Positions 34,255 through 43,240 of a stretch of DNA of 64,000 bases are shown piece by piece. A model generated the notes under the pieces. That model saw only the letters and a list, made by a program, of their open reading frames with translations. It was not told the origin of the DNA and made no database searches. Made by a program: the position numbers and the translations under genes. This DNA comes from Butyricimonas muris (lineage in GTDB: Bacteria; Bacteroidota; Bacteroidia; Bacteroidales; Marinifilaceae): contig NZ_JBKEIT010000008.1 of NCBI RefSeq assembly GCF_046365375.1, positions 62,001 through 126,000 on the forward strand. Reading direction: 5' to 3'. Numbering within the stretch: position 1 is the first letter of the stretch; every line of letters begins with the position of its first letter.

Positions 34255-35412
34255 ATGAATAAGGATGAAAAAGAAATGCGAATCCGGGAGTATCTTTCGG
34301 GAGAATTAAGCAAGGCGGAAGAACGGGAGTTCAACGAGTGGCTTGCCGGGGATATGGACGCTCAACGAATTTTCGCGGAACGGGTGAAAGAGTTTCATTT
34401 GGTCCGTTGGGCGAAACGGTGGGAAGCGATAGATAATGATGAGGCTCGAAAACAGGTTGTGGGGCGGGTGCGCCGCCATCGCTTGCGGGTAGGAATTGTA
34501 AGGTATGCCGCCGTGATTGCCGTGATTCTGGTTTCCGGGTTGACGGTTTGGAATTGGCAACAACGGTCGCCGGAACCCGCTGCTTTGACTGTCGTTTCTG
34601 TTCCCGCCGCAAACGTGCCGATACTGAAACTGGCTGATGGCAAGGAGATACCTATTTCTCCCCGAAACACGGAGATCATTCGTTCCACCCGGAGGGTAGA
34701 TATTCAACTGGCTGACTCCGGGAGATTGGAGTACGTGGCGAAGTCGGATTCGATTGCCGGACAGGTGGAGTACAATACTCTTGTTGTACCCCGGGGATGC
34801 GAGTTTAATCTCGTCTTGGCTGACGGTAGCCGGGTGTGGCTGAATGCGGGAAGTTCGTTGAAGTATCCCGAAACTTTTTCAAATGGGGAACGAAGGGTTT
34901 ACTTGAACGGGGAGGCCTATTTCGAGGTGGAGCATGATGCGGAGGCCCCTTTTATCGTGAACACGGAATCCATGGATTTGCAGGTACTCGGGACGAGTTT
35001 TAATATAAAGGCTTACGATGACGAAAGCATGGTGATTACCACTCTCGTCACCGGGAAGATTAGACAGGAATTTCCGGAAGTGGGTAAGGATATCACGTTG
35101 ACGCCCTCACGTCAATCGATATTCGACCGTGTTTCCGGGAAATTAGAAACGAAACAAGCCGATGTCCGGGAAACCCTCGCTTGGAAAGAAGGCAAGTTTA
35201 TCGCTAACGACGAACGTCTGGAAGATATTTTCCGGCAATTGTCCCGTTGGTATGATTTTAAAGTGGTGTACACTCGCCCCTCGCTGAAAGATGTCCGCTT
35301 TTATCTTCATTCCAACCGGTATGCGGAGGTGAAGACGATATTGGAATATCTCCAGACAACGAAAGGGATTCGTTTCACTTACGCGGATAAGACGATTTAC
35401 GTGAGTCAATAA
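34255..35412 (+). CDS. FecR-family anti-sigma factor with DUF4974 (locus C)
   Basis: 385 residues. N-terminal MRIREYLSGELSKAEEREFN; membrane segment around IVRYAAVIAVILVSGLTVWN; FecR domain (YNTLVVPRGCEFNLVLADGS, VWLNAGSSLKYPE, VLGTSFNIKAYD); DUF4974 tail (RLEDIFRQLSRWYDFKVVYT to YADKTIYVSQ). It is the predicted partner of the sigma at 33614 and of the STN domain of the SusC at 35497, from which it is separated by the third twin-hairpin leader. Confidence 0.93.
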   Translation: MNKDEKEMRIREYLSGELSKAEEREFNEWLAGDMDAQRIFAERVKEFHLVRWAKRWEAIDNDEARKQVVGRVRRHRLRVGIVRYAAVIAVILVSGLTVWNWQQRSPEPAALTVVSVPAANVPILKLADGKEIPISPRNTEIIRSTRRVDIQLADSGRLEYVAKSDSIAGQVEYNTLVVPRGCEFNLVLADGSRVWLNAGSSLKYPETFSNGERRVYLNGEAYFEVEHDAEAPFIVNTESMDLQVLGTSFNIKAYDDESMVITTLVTGKIRQEFPEVGKDITLTPSRQSIFDRVSGKLETKQADVRETLAWKEGKFIANDERLEDIFRQLSRWYDFKVVYTRPSLKDVRFYLHSNRYAEVKTILEYLQTTKGIRFTYADKTIYVSQ

Positions 35413-35415
35413 AAT

Positions 35416-35462
35416 AAGGAGATGCCCTCACATCCCCTTACCTGTTAGCCCCTCAGCTAACA
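35416..35462 (+). promoter_or_regulatory. Twin hairpins with identical loops between fecR and susC (locus C)
   Basis: Hairpin 1: AAGGAGATG (35416-35424) with CATCCCCTT (35431-35439), one A-C mismatch, loop CCCTCA (35425-35430). Hairpin 2: TGTTAGC (35443-35449) with GCTAACA (35456-35462), loop CCCTCA (35450-35455). The loop is the same in both hairpins but unrelated to the TTGG-type loops of loci A and B. Hairpin 1 begins 3 bases after the fecR stop; hairpin 2 ends 34 bases before susC. Confidence 0.75.
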
Positions 35463-35496
35463 TCTGTATTAATTTAATAATAAGCTAAACAAAGCT

Positions 35497-38400
35497 ATGG
35501 GAAAAAAACGAAAAATTCAACAATTGCTAAGAAAAATGAGGACACTTGCATTATTTATGCTTTGGGGATTCTGCACTTGTCACGCGACGGTTCGCGGGCA
35601 GGAGGCGCGTATCGATTTGAAATTGTCCGATGTAACATTGAGTCAGGTGTTCAGGAGTATAGAACAGTTGACCGATTACATGTTTATTTACAAGTCGGAA
35701 GATGTACAATCCGTTCGGAAGGTTTCCGTGGATGTGCGGCAAACTATGGTACGGGATATTTTGGGTATGTGCTTGAAAAATACCGGTTTGTCGTACACGT
35801 TTAAAGGGGATGTGATTGTTATCCAGAACTTGAGAGAACCGGAAAAGAAAGAGCTTCGGATAGTGGGACGGGTGACGGATGATAAAAAAGAACCTTTGCC
35901 CGGGGTGACTGTCTGTGTCAAAGGATTGTCTGTGGGCACGACGACGGATGTTAAAGGAAAGTATGTGTTGAAGCTCCCGGAAATGGAAAAGTTGTCTTTG
36001 GTATTTTCTTTTGTCGGGATGAAAACACAAGAGATAAAGTACTCGGGACAGGATACGATTAACGTGGTGATGGAGGAGGATGTTTCGGAAGTGGAGGAAG
36101 TTGTCGTGACAGGTTATCAAACTATTAATAAGACTCGAATGACGGGGGCGGTGGAGGTTGTCACGGCAAAAGATATAGCTAATAAAGGGTACGTTTCGGT
36201 CGGGGATGTTTTGAGGGGCTCTTTGGCGGGAATCAGTACTCGTAACACGTCCGGGAAGCCGGGAGCATTACCCGAGATTCGTATCCGGGGATTAAATTCT
36301 TTATACGGTGATATGAATCCGACTTGGATTGTCGATGGGGTTCCTTTTTACGGTAACTTGAATGATTTGATTCCTGAGGATATCGAGAGCATCACGGTGT
36401 TGAAGGATGCTGCCGCTACTGCTATTTACGGTTCTCAGGCAGCTAACGGGGTGATAGTGGTGAAGCGGAAGCAGGGGAGAGAAGAAGTCCCGATGATTCG
36501 CGTAACTTCGAGTTTCTCAATAGAGGCGGCTCCAAAGTCTAAATTGGATTTAATGAATTCGAAAGAGAAGATTGCTTTTGAACGTAGCGTGTACGAGGAT
36601 TTTCCTAATCAAGCGGTGGGGGGAAGAGTAATCATGTTGTTGAAAAATGCGGATATGGGAAAAATTTCCCGTGAAGAGGCTGAAGAGGAAATCACTCGTT
36701 TGAGTAAGATTAACACGAATTGGTACGATGTGATATTTCGGACGCCTTTTTCTCACAATCATAATATCTCGTTTTCGGGTGGGAACGAGAAGTTGAAGTA
36801 TTACGCGAGTTTGAGCGTGCAACAACGTCAAGGGTTAATCCCTTCCAATGATTACAGTAACTGGAACGCGATGTTGCGATTGTCCCGCGATTTTAATAAA
36901 CGGCTGTATTTTTCCTTGAATCTTTCTTCTAATATTAGAAAAGATAAAGACGCGGATGCCGGGGTGAATATATTGCATTATGCGACTTTTGCCAATCCTT
37001 ATGAACGTCCTTACGACGAGGAGGGAAATATGGAGTACGACCGCTCTTATTCTTATCAATTGAGTTCTTTGAAAGACGGTTATAAATCTGATTTTAATAT
37101 CCTGAACGAACTTTATAATAATACCTCGTGCACGAACGCTTTGAGTAATAATGTTTCTTTGGATATTGAGGTCAAGATATTGGATAATCTGAAATTTATC
37201 ACCACGGGTTCTATTAATACTTATTTTGATAACACGGAGGTGGTGTATAAACCGGGAACTTACGTTGCACAAAATAACGCTTGGATGCGTACTTTATTCA
37301 GTGAATTGCCCGATAACTTGAACAACGGTTCGCTTCGACATAGGAATGTCAGAAATCATAGTTATACTTGGTCCAATCGCTTGGAGTATATACAGGGGTT
37401 TAAGGAGAATCATTTTTTGAATTTGTTCTTGGGATATGAGATGTCTGAGGCCTCGGGTTATAGTAATTCTGTGCGTTTCCCGGAGTATGATCCCGAGAAG
37501 GGGTTGACGAATATACCGGAAATAGGGGCGGATAAGATTGCTTACGTGCAGCAAATGATTAAAAATTTGATGGACCAGAGTGAAGGGCGTAATCGTAGAG
37601 TGTCTTTTTTTGCGTCACTGGGGTATAGTTTTAAAGACCGTTATGTTTTTTCTGCCAGTGCTAGGATGGATGGAGCTGACGTTATAGGAACTAAGAATCG
37701 ATTTTCTCCCTTGTGGAATGCCAGTTTGAAATATAATCTTCATAAAGAGGATTTTATGACGAGGTTCGGGTGGATTAACGAATTGGCGTTTCGTGTTTCT
37801 TACGGGTACACGGGGAGTATCGATAAAACGGCGTTACCGTTTAACGTGCTTTCTTATTTGATGTCTTCGAAGTTTCTTGATATGGATATCCCTTCTTACA
37901 TTTCTCCCAAGAATCCTTCTATTAAGTGGCAGAAGAAGCAGGACCGCAGTTTTGGCGTGGATATGGCATTTTTCAGGAACAGGATTCGGGCAACGGTGAA
38001 TTATTATAATAACGTGACTCGCGATTTGTTGGATTCTAAAACATTACCTGTATCGGTGGGGATTAGTACGATTCGGTATAATAGTTCTTCCGTTCGAAAT
38101 TATGGCGTGGAAGTTAGTTTGCACACGGTGAATATTCGTAAGCGGGATTTCACGTGGACGACATCTCTTAATTTCGCGAATAACAAGAGTAGAATAATAG
38201 AGTCGTTTTATAAAAACGTGCAGGATGTTCCTAAAGGGTACGGGCGTACGGAACCGGTGGAAGGGACTTCAACCAATTCGTGGATTGGCTACCGGTTTGC
38301 CGGTATTGACCCGTTGACCGGACACACGTTGGCTTTGGTGGATAATTCGAATCGTGAAAACCCGATTGGCTTCCAAAGAGAAGACGGGACTTGGGTGCTG

Positions 38401-38949
38401 GATATGGATGATTCGTTAAACGAGAAGGATAAGCGGCGTATTAAAAAGACTTTAGGTGATAGTTATCCGCCGATATCCGGGGGATTCGGGACGGCTTTGA
38501 ATTGGCAACAATGGACGTTGAGTACCCGGTTTACTTTTATGGCAGGGCATAAAATAACATCGGCTTATTATTCCGTGGCTAACGGGGGTAGTTTTTCATC
38601 GGCTTCTCAAAACGTGTTGAAGCAAGAGTTCAATCGTTGGAGGAAACCCGGAGATATAACTGATATGCCGGGGTATAGCACAACGGGAAACGTTGCTTCA
38701 TTACAAACCGATTGGTATGATAGAAAATTGGAAAGTGGAGATTTTCTGAAGTGTACGGAGATTTCTCTGGGGTATTTTCTTTCTTCCAAAATCTGCAAGA
38801 AGTTGTTGCTCTCTTCTTGTCGGGTGAACTTGAATATTCGGGATATATTTACGATATCGAAATATAAAGGATTGGACCCGGAAAACTTTGGGGGATTTAC
38901 TTATCCTAATTCCAGAAAATATATGCTTTCATTGAGTGTCGGTTTTTAA
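35497..38949 (+). CDS. SusC/RagA transporter with N-terminal STN domain (locus C)
   Basis: 1150 residues. Signal peptide around MRTLALFMLWGFCTCHATVR; STN domain (IDLKLSDVTLSQVFRSIEQL to GDVIVIQNL); regulatory-like domain (KEPLPGVTVCVKGLSVGTTT); TonB box region (EVEEVVVTGYQ); plug with IRIRGLNSLYGDMNPTWIVDG-type hallmark and ITVLKDAAATAIYGSQAANG; barrel ending LSVGF. The plug lacks the extra segment found in loci A and B (DGVPFYGNLNDLIPEDIES is of normal length), so this transporter is a more distant relative with probably a different ligand. SusD starts 11 bases after the stop. Confidence 0.95.
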   Translation: MGKKRKIQQLLRKMRTLALFMLWGFCTCHATVRGQEARIDLKLSDVTLSQVFRSIEQLTDYMFIYKSEDVQSVRKVSVDVRQTMVRDILGMCLKNTGLSYTFKGDVIVIQNLREPEKKELRIVGRVTDDKKEPLPGVTVCVKGLSVGTTTDVKGKYVLKLPEMEKLSLVFSFVGMKTQEIKYSGQDTINVVMEEDVSEVEEVVVTGYQTINKTRMTGAVEVVTAKDIANKGYVSVGDVLRGSLAGISTRNTSGKPGALPEIRIRGLNSLYGDMNPTWIVDGVPFYGNLNDLIPEDIESITVLKDAAATAIYGSQAANGVIVVKRKQGREEVPMIRVTSSFSIEAAPKSKLDLMNSKEKIAFERSVYEDFPNQAVGGRVIMLLKNADMGKISREEAEEEITRLSKINTNWYDVIFRTPFSHNHNISFSGGNEKLKYYASLSVQQRQGLIPSNDYSNWNAMLRLSRDFNKRLYFSLNLSSNIRKDKDADAGVNILHYATFANPYERPYDEEGNMEYDRSYSYQLSSLKDGYKSDFNILNELYNNTSCTNALSNNVSLDIEVKILDNLKFITTGSINTYFDNTEVVYKPGTYVAQNNAWMRTLFSELPDNLNNGSLRHRNVRNHSYTWSNRLEYIQGFKENHFLNLFLGYEMSEASGYSNSVRFPEYDPEKGLTNIPEIGADKIAYVQQMIKNLMDQSEGRNRRVSFFASLGYSFKDRYVFSASARMDGADVIGTKNRFSPLWNASLKYNLHKEDFMTRFGWINELAFRVSYGYTGSIDKTALPFNVLSYLMSSKFLDMDIPSYISPKNPSIKWQKKQDRSFGVDMAFFRNRIRATVNYYNNVTRDLLDSKTLPVSVGISTIRYNSSSVRNYGVEVSLHTVNIRKRDFTWTTSLNFANNKSRIIESFYKNVQDVPKGYGRTEPVEGTSTNSWIGYRFAGIDPLTGHTLALVDNSNRENPIGFQREDGTWVLDMDDSLNEKDKRRIKKTLGDSYPPISGGFGTALNWQQWTLSTRFTFMAGHKITSAYYSVANGGSFSSASQNVLKQEFNRWRKPGDITDMPGYSTTGNVASLQTDWYDRKLESGDFLKCTEISLGYFLSSKICKKLLLSSCRVNLNIRDIFTISKYKGLDPENFGGFTYPNSRKYMLSLSVGF

Positions 38950-38960
38950 ATATAGAGATT

Positions 38961-40457
38961 ATGAAATTACGCGTGAAAAGAATAAGTATGTTATCCTTGT
39001 GTCTGATCGGTTTCATGATGACCGCTTGCAAGGATTACCTGAATCTTATACCTAAGAATCAAAAAATCGTGTCTAACGTGGAAGACGTGAAAGCGGAATT
39101 GTTGTCGTATTGGGCGGCAACGACTTATTCCACGTTGTTGAAGACTTCCTATGGTAATTCTGCGCCGTTATCCTTGCCTATATTTAATGATGTCAATATT
39201 CAATTGGCTCTTTACGAGGATAATATGGATATGCTCGCTTTTAAAGAGCATTCGGATATAAATGACAGGTGTATGACATATTATTATCAGGATATCGATT
39301 GGAAAGGAACTAGTTTGGCTTCTTCTCTCTGGCAAAATTGTTATGTTTCTATCGGGTTTATGAACGCGATACTTGATGATTTGGATAAAGTGACGGCAAC
39401 TCAAGCCGAGAGGGAAACGATAGGGGGTGAGGCTCGGGTAATTCGTGCTTGGAATATTTTGAAATTGATTCAGTTTTTCGCTCCCTATAAGGATAATAAG
39501 TTGGGTGTACCTTTAAATCTGGATTCGGAAAATGTGACACCGGGAGATAGGCGCACGCAAACGGAGATTTATGGGATTATTGAACGGGAGTTGAAGGAAG
39601 TCTTGGAATATACTACGCCAAGGGAAAAATGGAATTTCTTTTATTCTCCGAGCTTTGTTAAATCTTGTTTGGCCGAGATGTATATGTTTAGAGCGGGTTC
39701 TGCCGCGGCAAAAGATACGGATTGGGAGATGGCCGAGAAATATTCGGGAGAAGTGATTGCTTCTTATGTCCCGGAGAATCGTGCTGAATTATTGATGGAT
39801 ATGTTTTCCGGCGAGAGTGTATCTTATATTGTTGAACATCCTTATTGTGCGTTGAAATTGGCAACTAGCCGTTTTTTTGGTATAGGAAATCAAAGCACGG
39901 GTATATGGGGGTCTAACAATGCCCAACAAGTAAGTTCGGAGCTTTGGTTGATGTACGAACCTGAGGATATTCGAAGAAAAGCTTGGTTCCGGGAGAATGA
40001 AGATGAAGGTAGAGTAAGACGTTGTATTTCCAAACCGGTTGTTTATTATTATGGTCCGGTTTGTGATATTTTGGTGTTATATCGTAAAGCAGATCTTTTC
40101 TTGATAAACGCGGAAGCGAAATGTCGTTTGGGGCAAGAGTCCGAGGCTGCACGCATGATTGAGGACTTTAGGAGGGCTCGCGTCCCGGGATACAATACTT
40201 CTGTTACCGGTGATATATTGGCGGAGGTGTTGAAAGAACGGCGCTTGGAATTGTGTTTTGAAAATGGTTCGCGTTGGTTGGATATGAAACGTTTAGGGAT
40301 TAGTTGTACTCGTTCGGGGTTTGATAAGGAAAGTAGCGGGACTAAAGAGTATACCCTTGACGCGAATGATTATCGTTATGCTTTGCCCATTCCCACCGAT
40401 ATCGAATTGGATTATAATGATATCAGTCAGAATCCGGGATGGACGAATTTCAACTAG
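38961..40457 (+). CDS. SusD/RagB-family lipoprotein (locus C)
   Basis: 498 residues; lipobox MTAC (Cys23), then KDYLNLIPKNQKIVSNVEDV. SusD helices are visible (GEARVIRAWNILKLIQFFAP, then YKDNKLGVPLNLDSENV), and the C-terminal block (LFLINAEAKCRLGQESEAAR, then KERRLELCFENGSRWLDMKR). It partners the SusC upstream. The next gene's signal-peptide ATG (40481) lies 23 bases after the stop. Confidence 0.94.
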   Translation: MKLRVKRISMLSLCLIGFMMTACKDYLNLIPKNQKIVSNVEDVKAELLSYWAATTYSTLLKTSYGNSAPLSLPIFNDVNIQLALYEDNMDMLAFKEHSDINDRCMTYYYQDIDWKGTSLASSLWQNCYVSIGFMNAILDDLDKVTATQAERETIGGEARVIRAWNILKLIQFFAPYKDNKLGVPLNLDSENVTPGDRRTQTEIYGIIERELKEVLEYTTPREKWNFFYSPSFVKSCLAEMYMFRAGSAAAKDTDWEMAEKYSGEVIASYVPENRAELLMDMFSGESVSYIVEHPYCALKLATSRFFGIGNQSTGIWGSNNAQQVSSELWLMYEPEDIRRKAWFRENEDEGRVRRCISKPVVYYYGPVCDILVLYRKADLFLINAEAKCRLGQESEAARMIEDFRRARVPGYNTSVTGDILAEVLKERRLELCFENGSRWLDMKRLGISCTRSGFDKESSGTKEYTLDANDYRYALPIPTDIELDYNDISQNPGWTNFN

Positions 40458-40480
40458 TGAAAATTTATAATAGGTCGTTT

Positions 40481-41812
40481 ATGAAAAAGATATTTTATTT
40501 GATACTGATTTCCTTGTTTATCGGGGGATGTGAAAAGGATGACGAATTCTTTTTTGAAAATCCCGTTACGGAAGGAAATATTAAACTGGTTCGGTTGCGT
40601 GCTGACCACAATACTTTGCTGCCGGACGGAAAAGCCACGATGAAGTTTTATGCGGAGGCTTACAATATATTGGAATTACCTGATTATACACCAACTTACG
40701 AGGGGGATAGTGCGATTTACATACCGGGAATTGTTCGGGATACTTCGTTGATTCCGGCAGATCTTTTGCCGACAGGATTGTTTCGTTTGCTGGATGATTC
40801 CGGGAATGAGTATTCCGATTTTAGTTTTTCCACTACCGATACGCGGGAACGTACGATTCGTTTTCACGTGGAGGCGGGGGAATTGACGAGCGAAGAAGTG
40901 GAGATTCGGGTAAGGTCCTTACCGCGGGAGAAGTACGAGGAAATAGAAATCCCCGTGATCTTTCATGTTTTGCATCCTGCTAAAAATCCGAGTATAGCAC
41001 CTATTGATATTACCCCGGAAACTGTGGAGAAAAATGTAAAGCGATTGAATGACGTTTTTAATGGTGAAGCCACGACTGACCCTAACGGGGGGAATGCCAG
41101 AATTACTTTTAGATTGGCGGAATATGATAATAACGGGGTTAAATTAGAGAATCCGGGGATACATTATTACGAGATCGAGAGTTCTGTCGTTTTTAAAGAA
41201 AGCGATGATTATCAGATTTATGTTATGTCTAAGGGGAGCACGTTAATGTATGATTACCGGAACTATTTGAATATTTGGTTAATTAATGATCCTAGAGGGT
41301 CGTCTTTTATCGTGAGAGGACCTAACGTGATAGATCAGCCTGAAAATCCTATTCCCGGATTGAATGCCGGAGCCTTGTCGGCAACTTTTCCAGAGCGTCC
41401 CACGGATATTGGTTTCTTTGTCAATATGTCTCATTTCTTGAATCCGTTGCAATCCGCTGATTATTTTGAAATTTCAACGGCGATGTCTCAATATTTAGGA
41501 TTGCTTACAACTCGGGGTGTGGAAGCATACGGGGAAACGAATTTCGTGAATGGCGATACTGATTATTGTTCGGACACTCCTTATTATTGGAATGATTTTT
41601 CTTCTGTTTTTAAAAATAATAGCAAGGGAAATAGCACGGATAAAAATACGTTATACTTTACCTCGTATAATGTGATGGATAGTTACAGTTACAAGAATTC
41701 CATTACGGTTGATCAAGTTGCTCGCATTCATTTGCATTTAGAGCGTTGTCCTTCTCGCTGGATGTATAAATCTAAATTCGCTTTTACCGGAAAGTTAGAG
41801 GATCGGAAATAA
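40481..41812 (+). CDS. M43 (cytophagalysin/PAPP-A-like) lipoprotein lacking the zinc-binding site (locus C)
   Basis: 443 residues from the ATG at 40481; lipobox IGGC (Cys17). The N-terminal ~150 residues are an Ig-like region. The remainder matches, from memory, the BF0631-type zinc metalloproteinase lipoproteins: EIPVIFHVLHP, NVKRLNDVFNGEATTDPNGG, YLNIWLINDP, DYCSDTPYYWN, the Met-turn-like SYNVMDSYSYKNS, then DQVARIHLHLERCPSRWMYK. Where the family has HExxHxxGxxH, this protein reads TAMSQYLGLLT (residues 333-343). All three His and the catalytic Glu are replaced, while the helix and the Gly are kept. The gene is otherwise intact, so this is a probable pseudo-peptidase. It lies 31 bases before the TlpA gene. 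Confidence 0.8.
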   Translation: MKKIFYLILISLFIGGCEKDDEFFFENPVTEGNIKLVRLRADHNTLLPDGKATMKFYAEAYNILELPDYTPTYEGDSAIYIPGIVRDTSLIPADLLPTGLFRLLDDSGNEYSDFSFSTTDTRERTIRFHVEAGELTSEEVEIRVRSLPREKYEEIEIPVIFHVLHPAKNPSIAPIDITPETVEKNVKRLNDVFNGEATTDPNGGNARITFRLAEYDNNGVKLENPGIHYYEIESSVVFKESDDYQIYVMSKGSTLMYDYRNYLNIWLINDPRGSSFIVRGPNVIDQPENPIPGLNAGALSATFPERPTDIGFFVNMSHFLNPLQSADYFEISTAMSQYLGLLTTRGVEAYGETNFVNGDTDYCSDTPYYWNDFSSVFKNNSKGNSTDKNTLYFTSYNVMDSYSYKNSITVDQVARIHLHLERCPSRWMYKSKFAFTGKLEDRK

Positions 41813-41843
41813 TGATTAAAGATTAAATATAAAAAATAATACT

Positions 41844-43229
41844 ATGAAAACATTTTTACTTATATTGATTTTGCTACTTGTTACTTGTTCTTCTCGTTTG
41901 TTCGCACAAGAAACCAAATTGACAATTGATTTGAGCCAATATTTTCAGAGGCCGAAGGTTAGTTTGTCCGGTCCGAATTTTAATGAAGTGCTGACTTACG
42001 ATTCGTCTCGGAAAAGTGTGATATCCTTATCACTAAAAGAAGCTGCTTATTTCACTTTGAGTATTGATCTTAGTGCTAATACTCTCTATTTAGAACCGGG
42101 AAAAGATCTGATGATAAGCGTGGTCCCGAATGAAAAAGGAGAGTTTATCGCCATACATTTGGATCTTCGTTTTGAAGGAGAGAACGCAGATATTAATACT
42201 TATTTGAACACGTGTAAACTGGGCTCTATGGAGGATAAAGATTTTCTTTTAGATGAAACGACTTATCTTCGGAAAATAGAGCAACTTCTAAAACAAAATA
42301 AGAAAACAATTCACAAGTATAAATTGAATAAACAATTTGAAGAAAAAGAATTAATGCGTGCCCGTTATCAAGTGCTGGAAGGCGTGACGAGTTATCCGAT
42401 TCAACATTTTTGGGAAGGGGGAAATAAAACAAGTGCTGTTTTTAAGGGAGGAGAAACTCCTATTGTAAAAGAATACATAGCTCGACAATTAATTGATGAT
42501 GAAAAAGCGTGGCAAGTTTCTGCTTATAGAAAGTATGTGAAGTCAGCTGTAGCTATGTTGGCATTTACCGATTTTGGAGCTTCTTGGGAATCGATAATAC
42601 AGGAGCGGTTGAGGGTATTGACACAATATTTTAAGAGTCCTCGAATCTTGGAAGATATGGTGCAAAATATGGCTCTCGTGTATGTCGAAAGCACAAGAGG
42701 TGATTCTTTGATGGGTTTCCAAACGGCTTATGATAAATATGTGTCTAAACCGGAATATAGGCAGGAGCTTGAAAAGGTGTATGCCATGTGGAATAAATTG
42801 AAAAAAGGGCAACACGTTGTTTCCAGTGGTGCGGTTTATGAGGATGTGGAAGGAAATACCGTCAGTTTGGATGATTTGAAAGGAAAGTATATTTACATTG
42901 ATGTATGGGCAACGTGGTGTGGACCTTGTCGGGCAGAGATTCCTTTCTTGAAAAAATTGGAAGAAGAATTTCATGGTAAAAATATTCATTTCGTGAGTAT
43001 TTCTATGGATGAACGGAAACGGAATTGGATTAAAATGGTGGAACAGGAGAAATTGGGAGGCATCCAATTATGGGGAGGACCGAGTGCTCAGATAGCGATT
43101 GACTATAAAATAAAGGGGATTCCTCGTTTTATATTGCTTGATAGGGAAGGAAAAGTGATTGATAATAATATGAGTCGTCCCTCTGAGGCTGTAACTAAGA
43201 AAGTATTGGAAGAATTAGAGGGAATTTAA
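41844..43229 (+). CDS. Secreted TlpA/ResA-like thioredoxin (CGPC, locus C)
   Basis: 461 residues; signal peptide ending near LFAQ. An N-terminal ~300-residue beta and helical region of the DUF4369-bearing TlpA type precedes a thioredoxin domain from about residue 325 (YEDVEGNTVSLDDLKGKYIY), with DVWATWCGPC and cis-Pro in KGIPRFILLDREG. Long TlpA-like proteins of this build recur next to SusCD genes in Bacteroidota; their targets are unknown. It sits between the degenerate M43-like protein and two fimbrillin-like proteins. Confidence 0.88.
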   Translation: MKTFLLILILLLVTCSSRLFAQETKLTIDLSQYFQRPKVSLSGPNFNEVLTYDSSRKSVISLSLKEAAYFTLSIDLSANTLYLEPGKDLMISVVPNEKGEFIAIHLDLRFEGENADINTYLNTCKLGSMEDKDFLLDETTYLRKIEQLLKQNKKTIHKYKLNKQFEEKELMRARYQVLEGVTSYPIQHFWEGGNKTSAVFKGGETPIVKEYIARQLIDDEKAWQVSAYRKYVKSAVAMLAFTDFGASWESIIQERLRVLTQYFKSPRILEDMVQNMALVYVESTRGDSLMGFQTAYDKYVSKPEYRQELEKVYAMWNKLKKGQHVVSSGAVYEDVEGNTVSLDDLKGKYIYIDVWATWCGPCRAEIPFLKKLEEEFHGKNIHFVSISMDERKRNWIKMVEQEKLGGIQLWGGPSAQIAIDYKIKGIPRFILLDREGKVIDNNMSRPSEAVTKKVLEELEGI

Positions 43230-43240
43230 ATCGTGGAATT

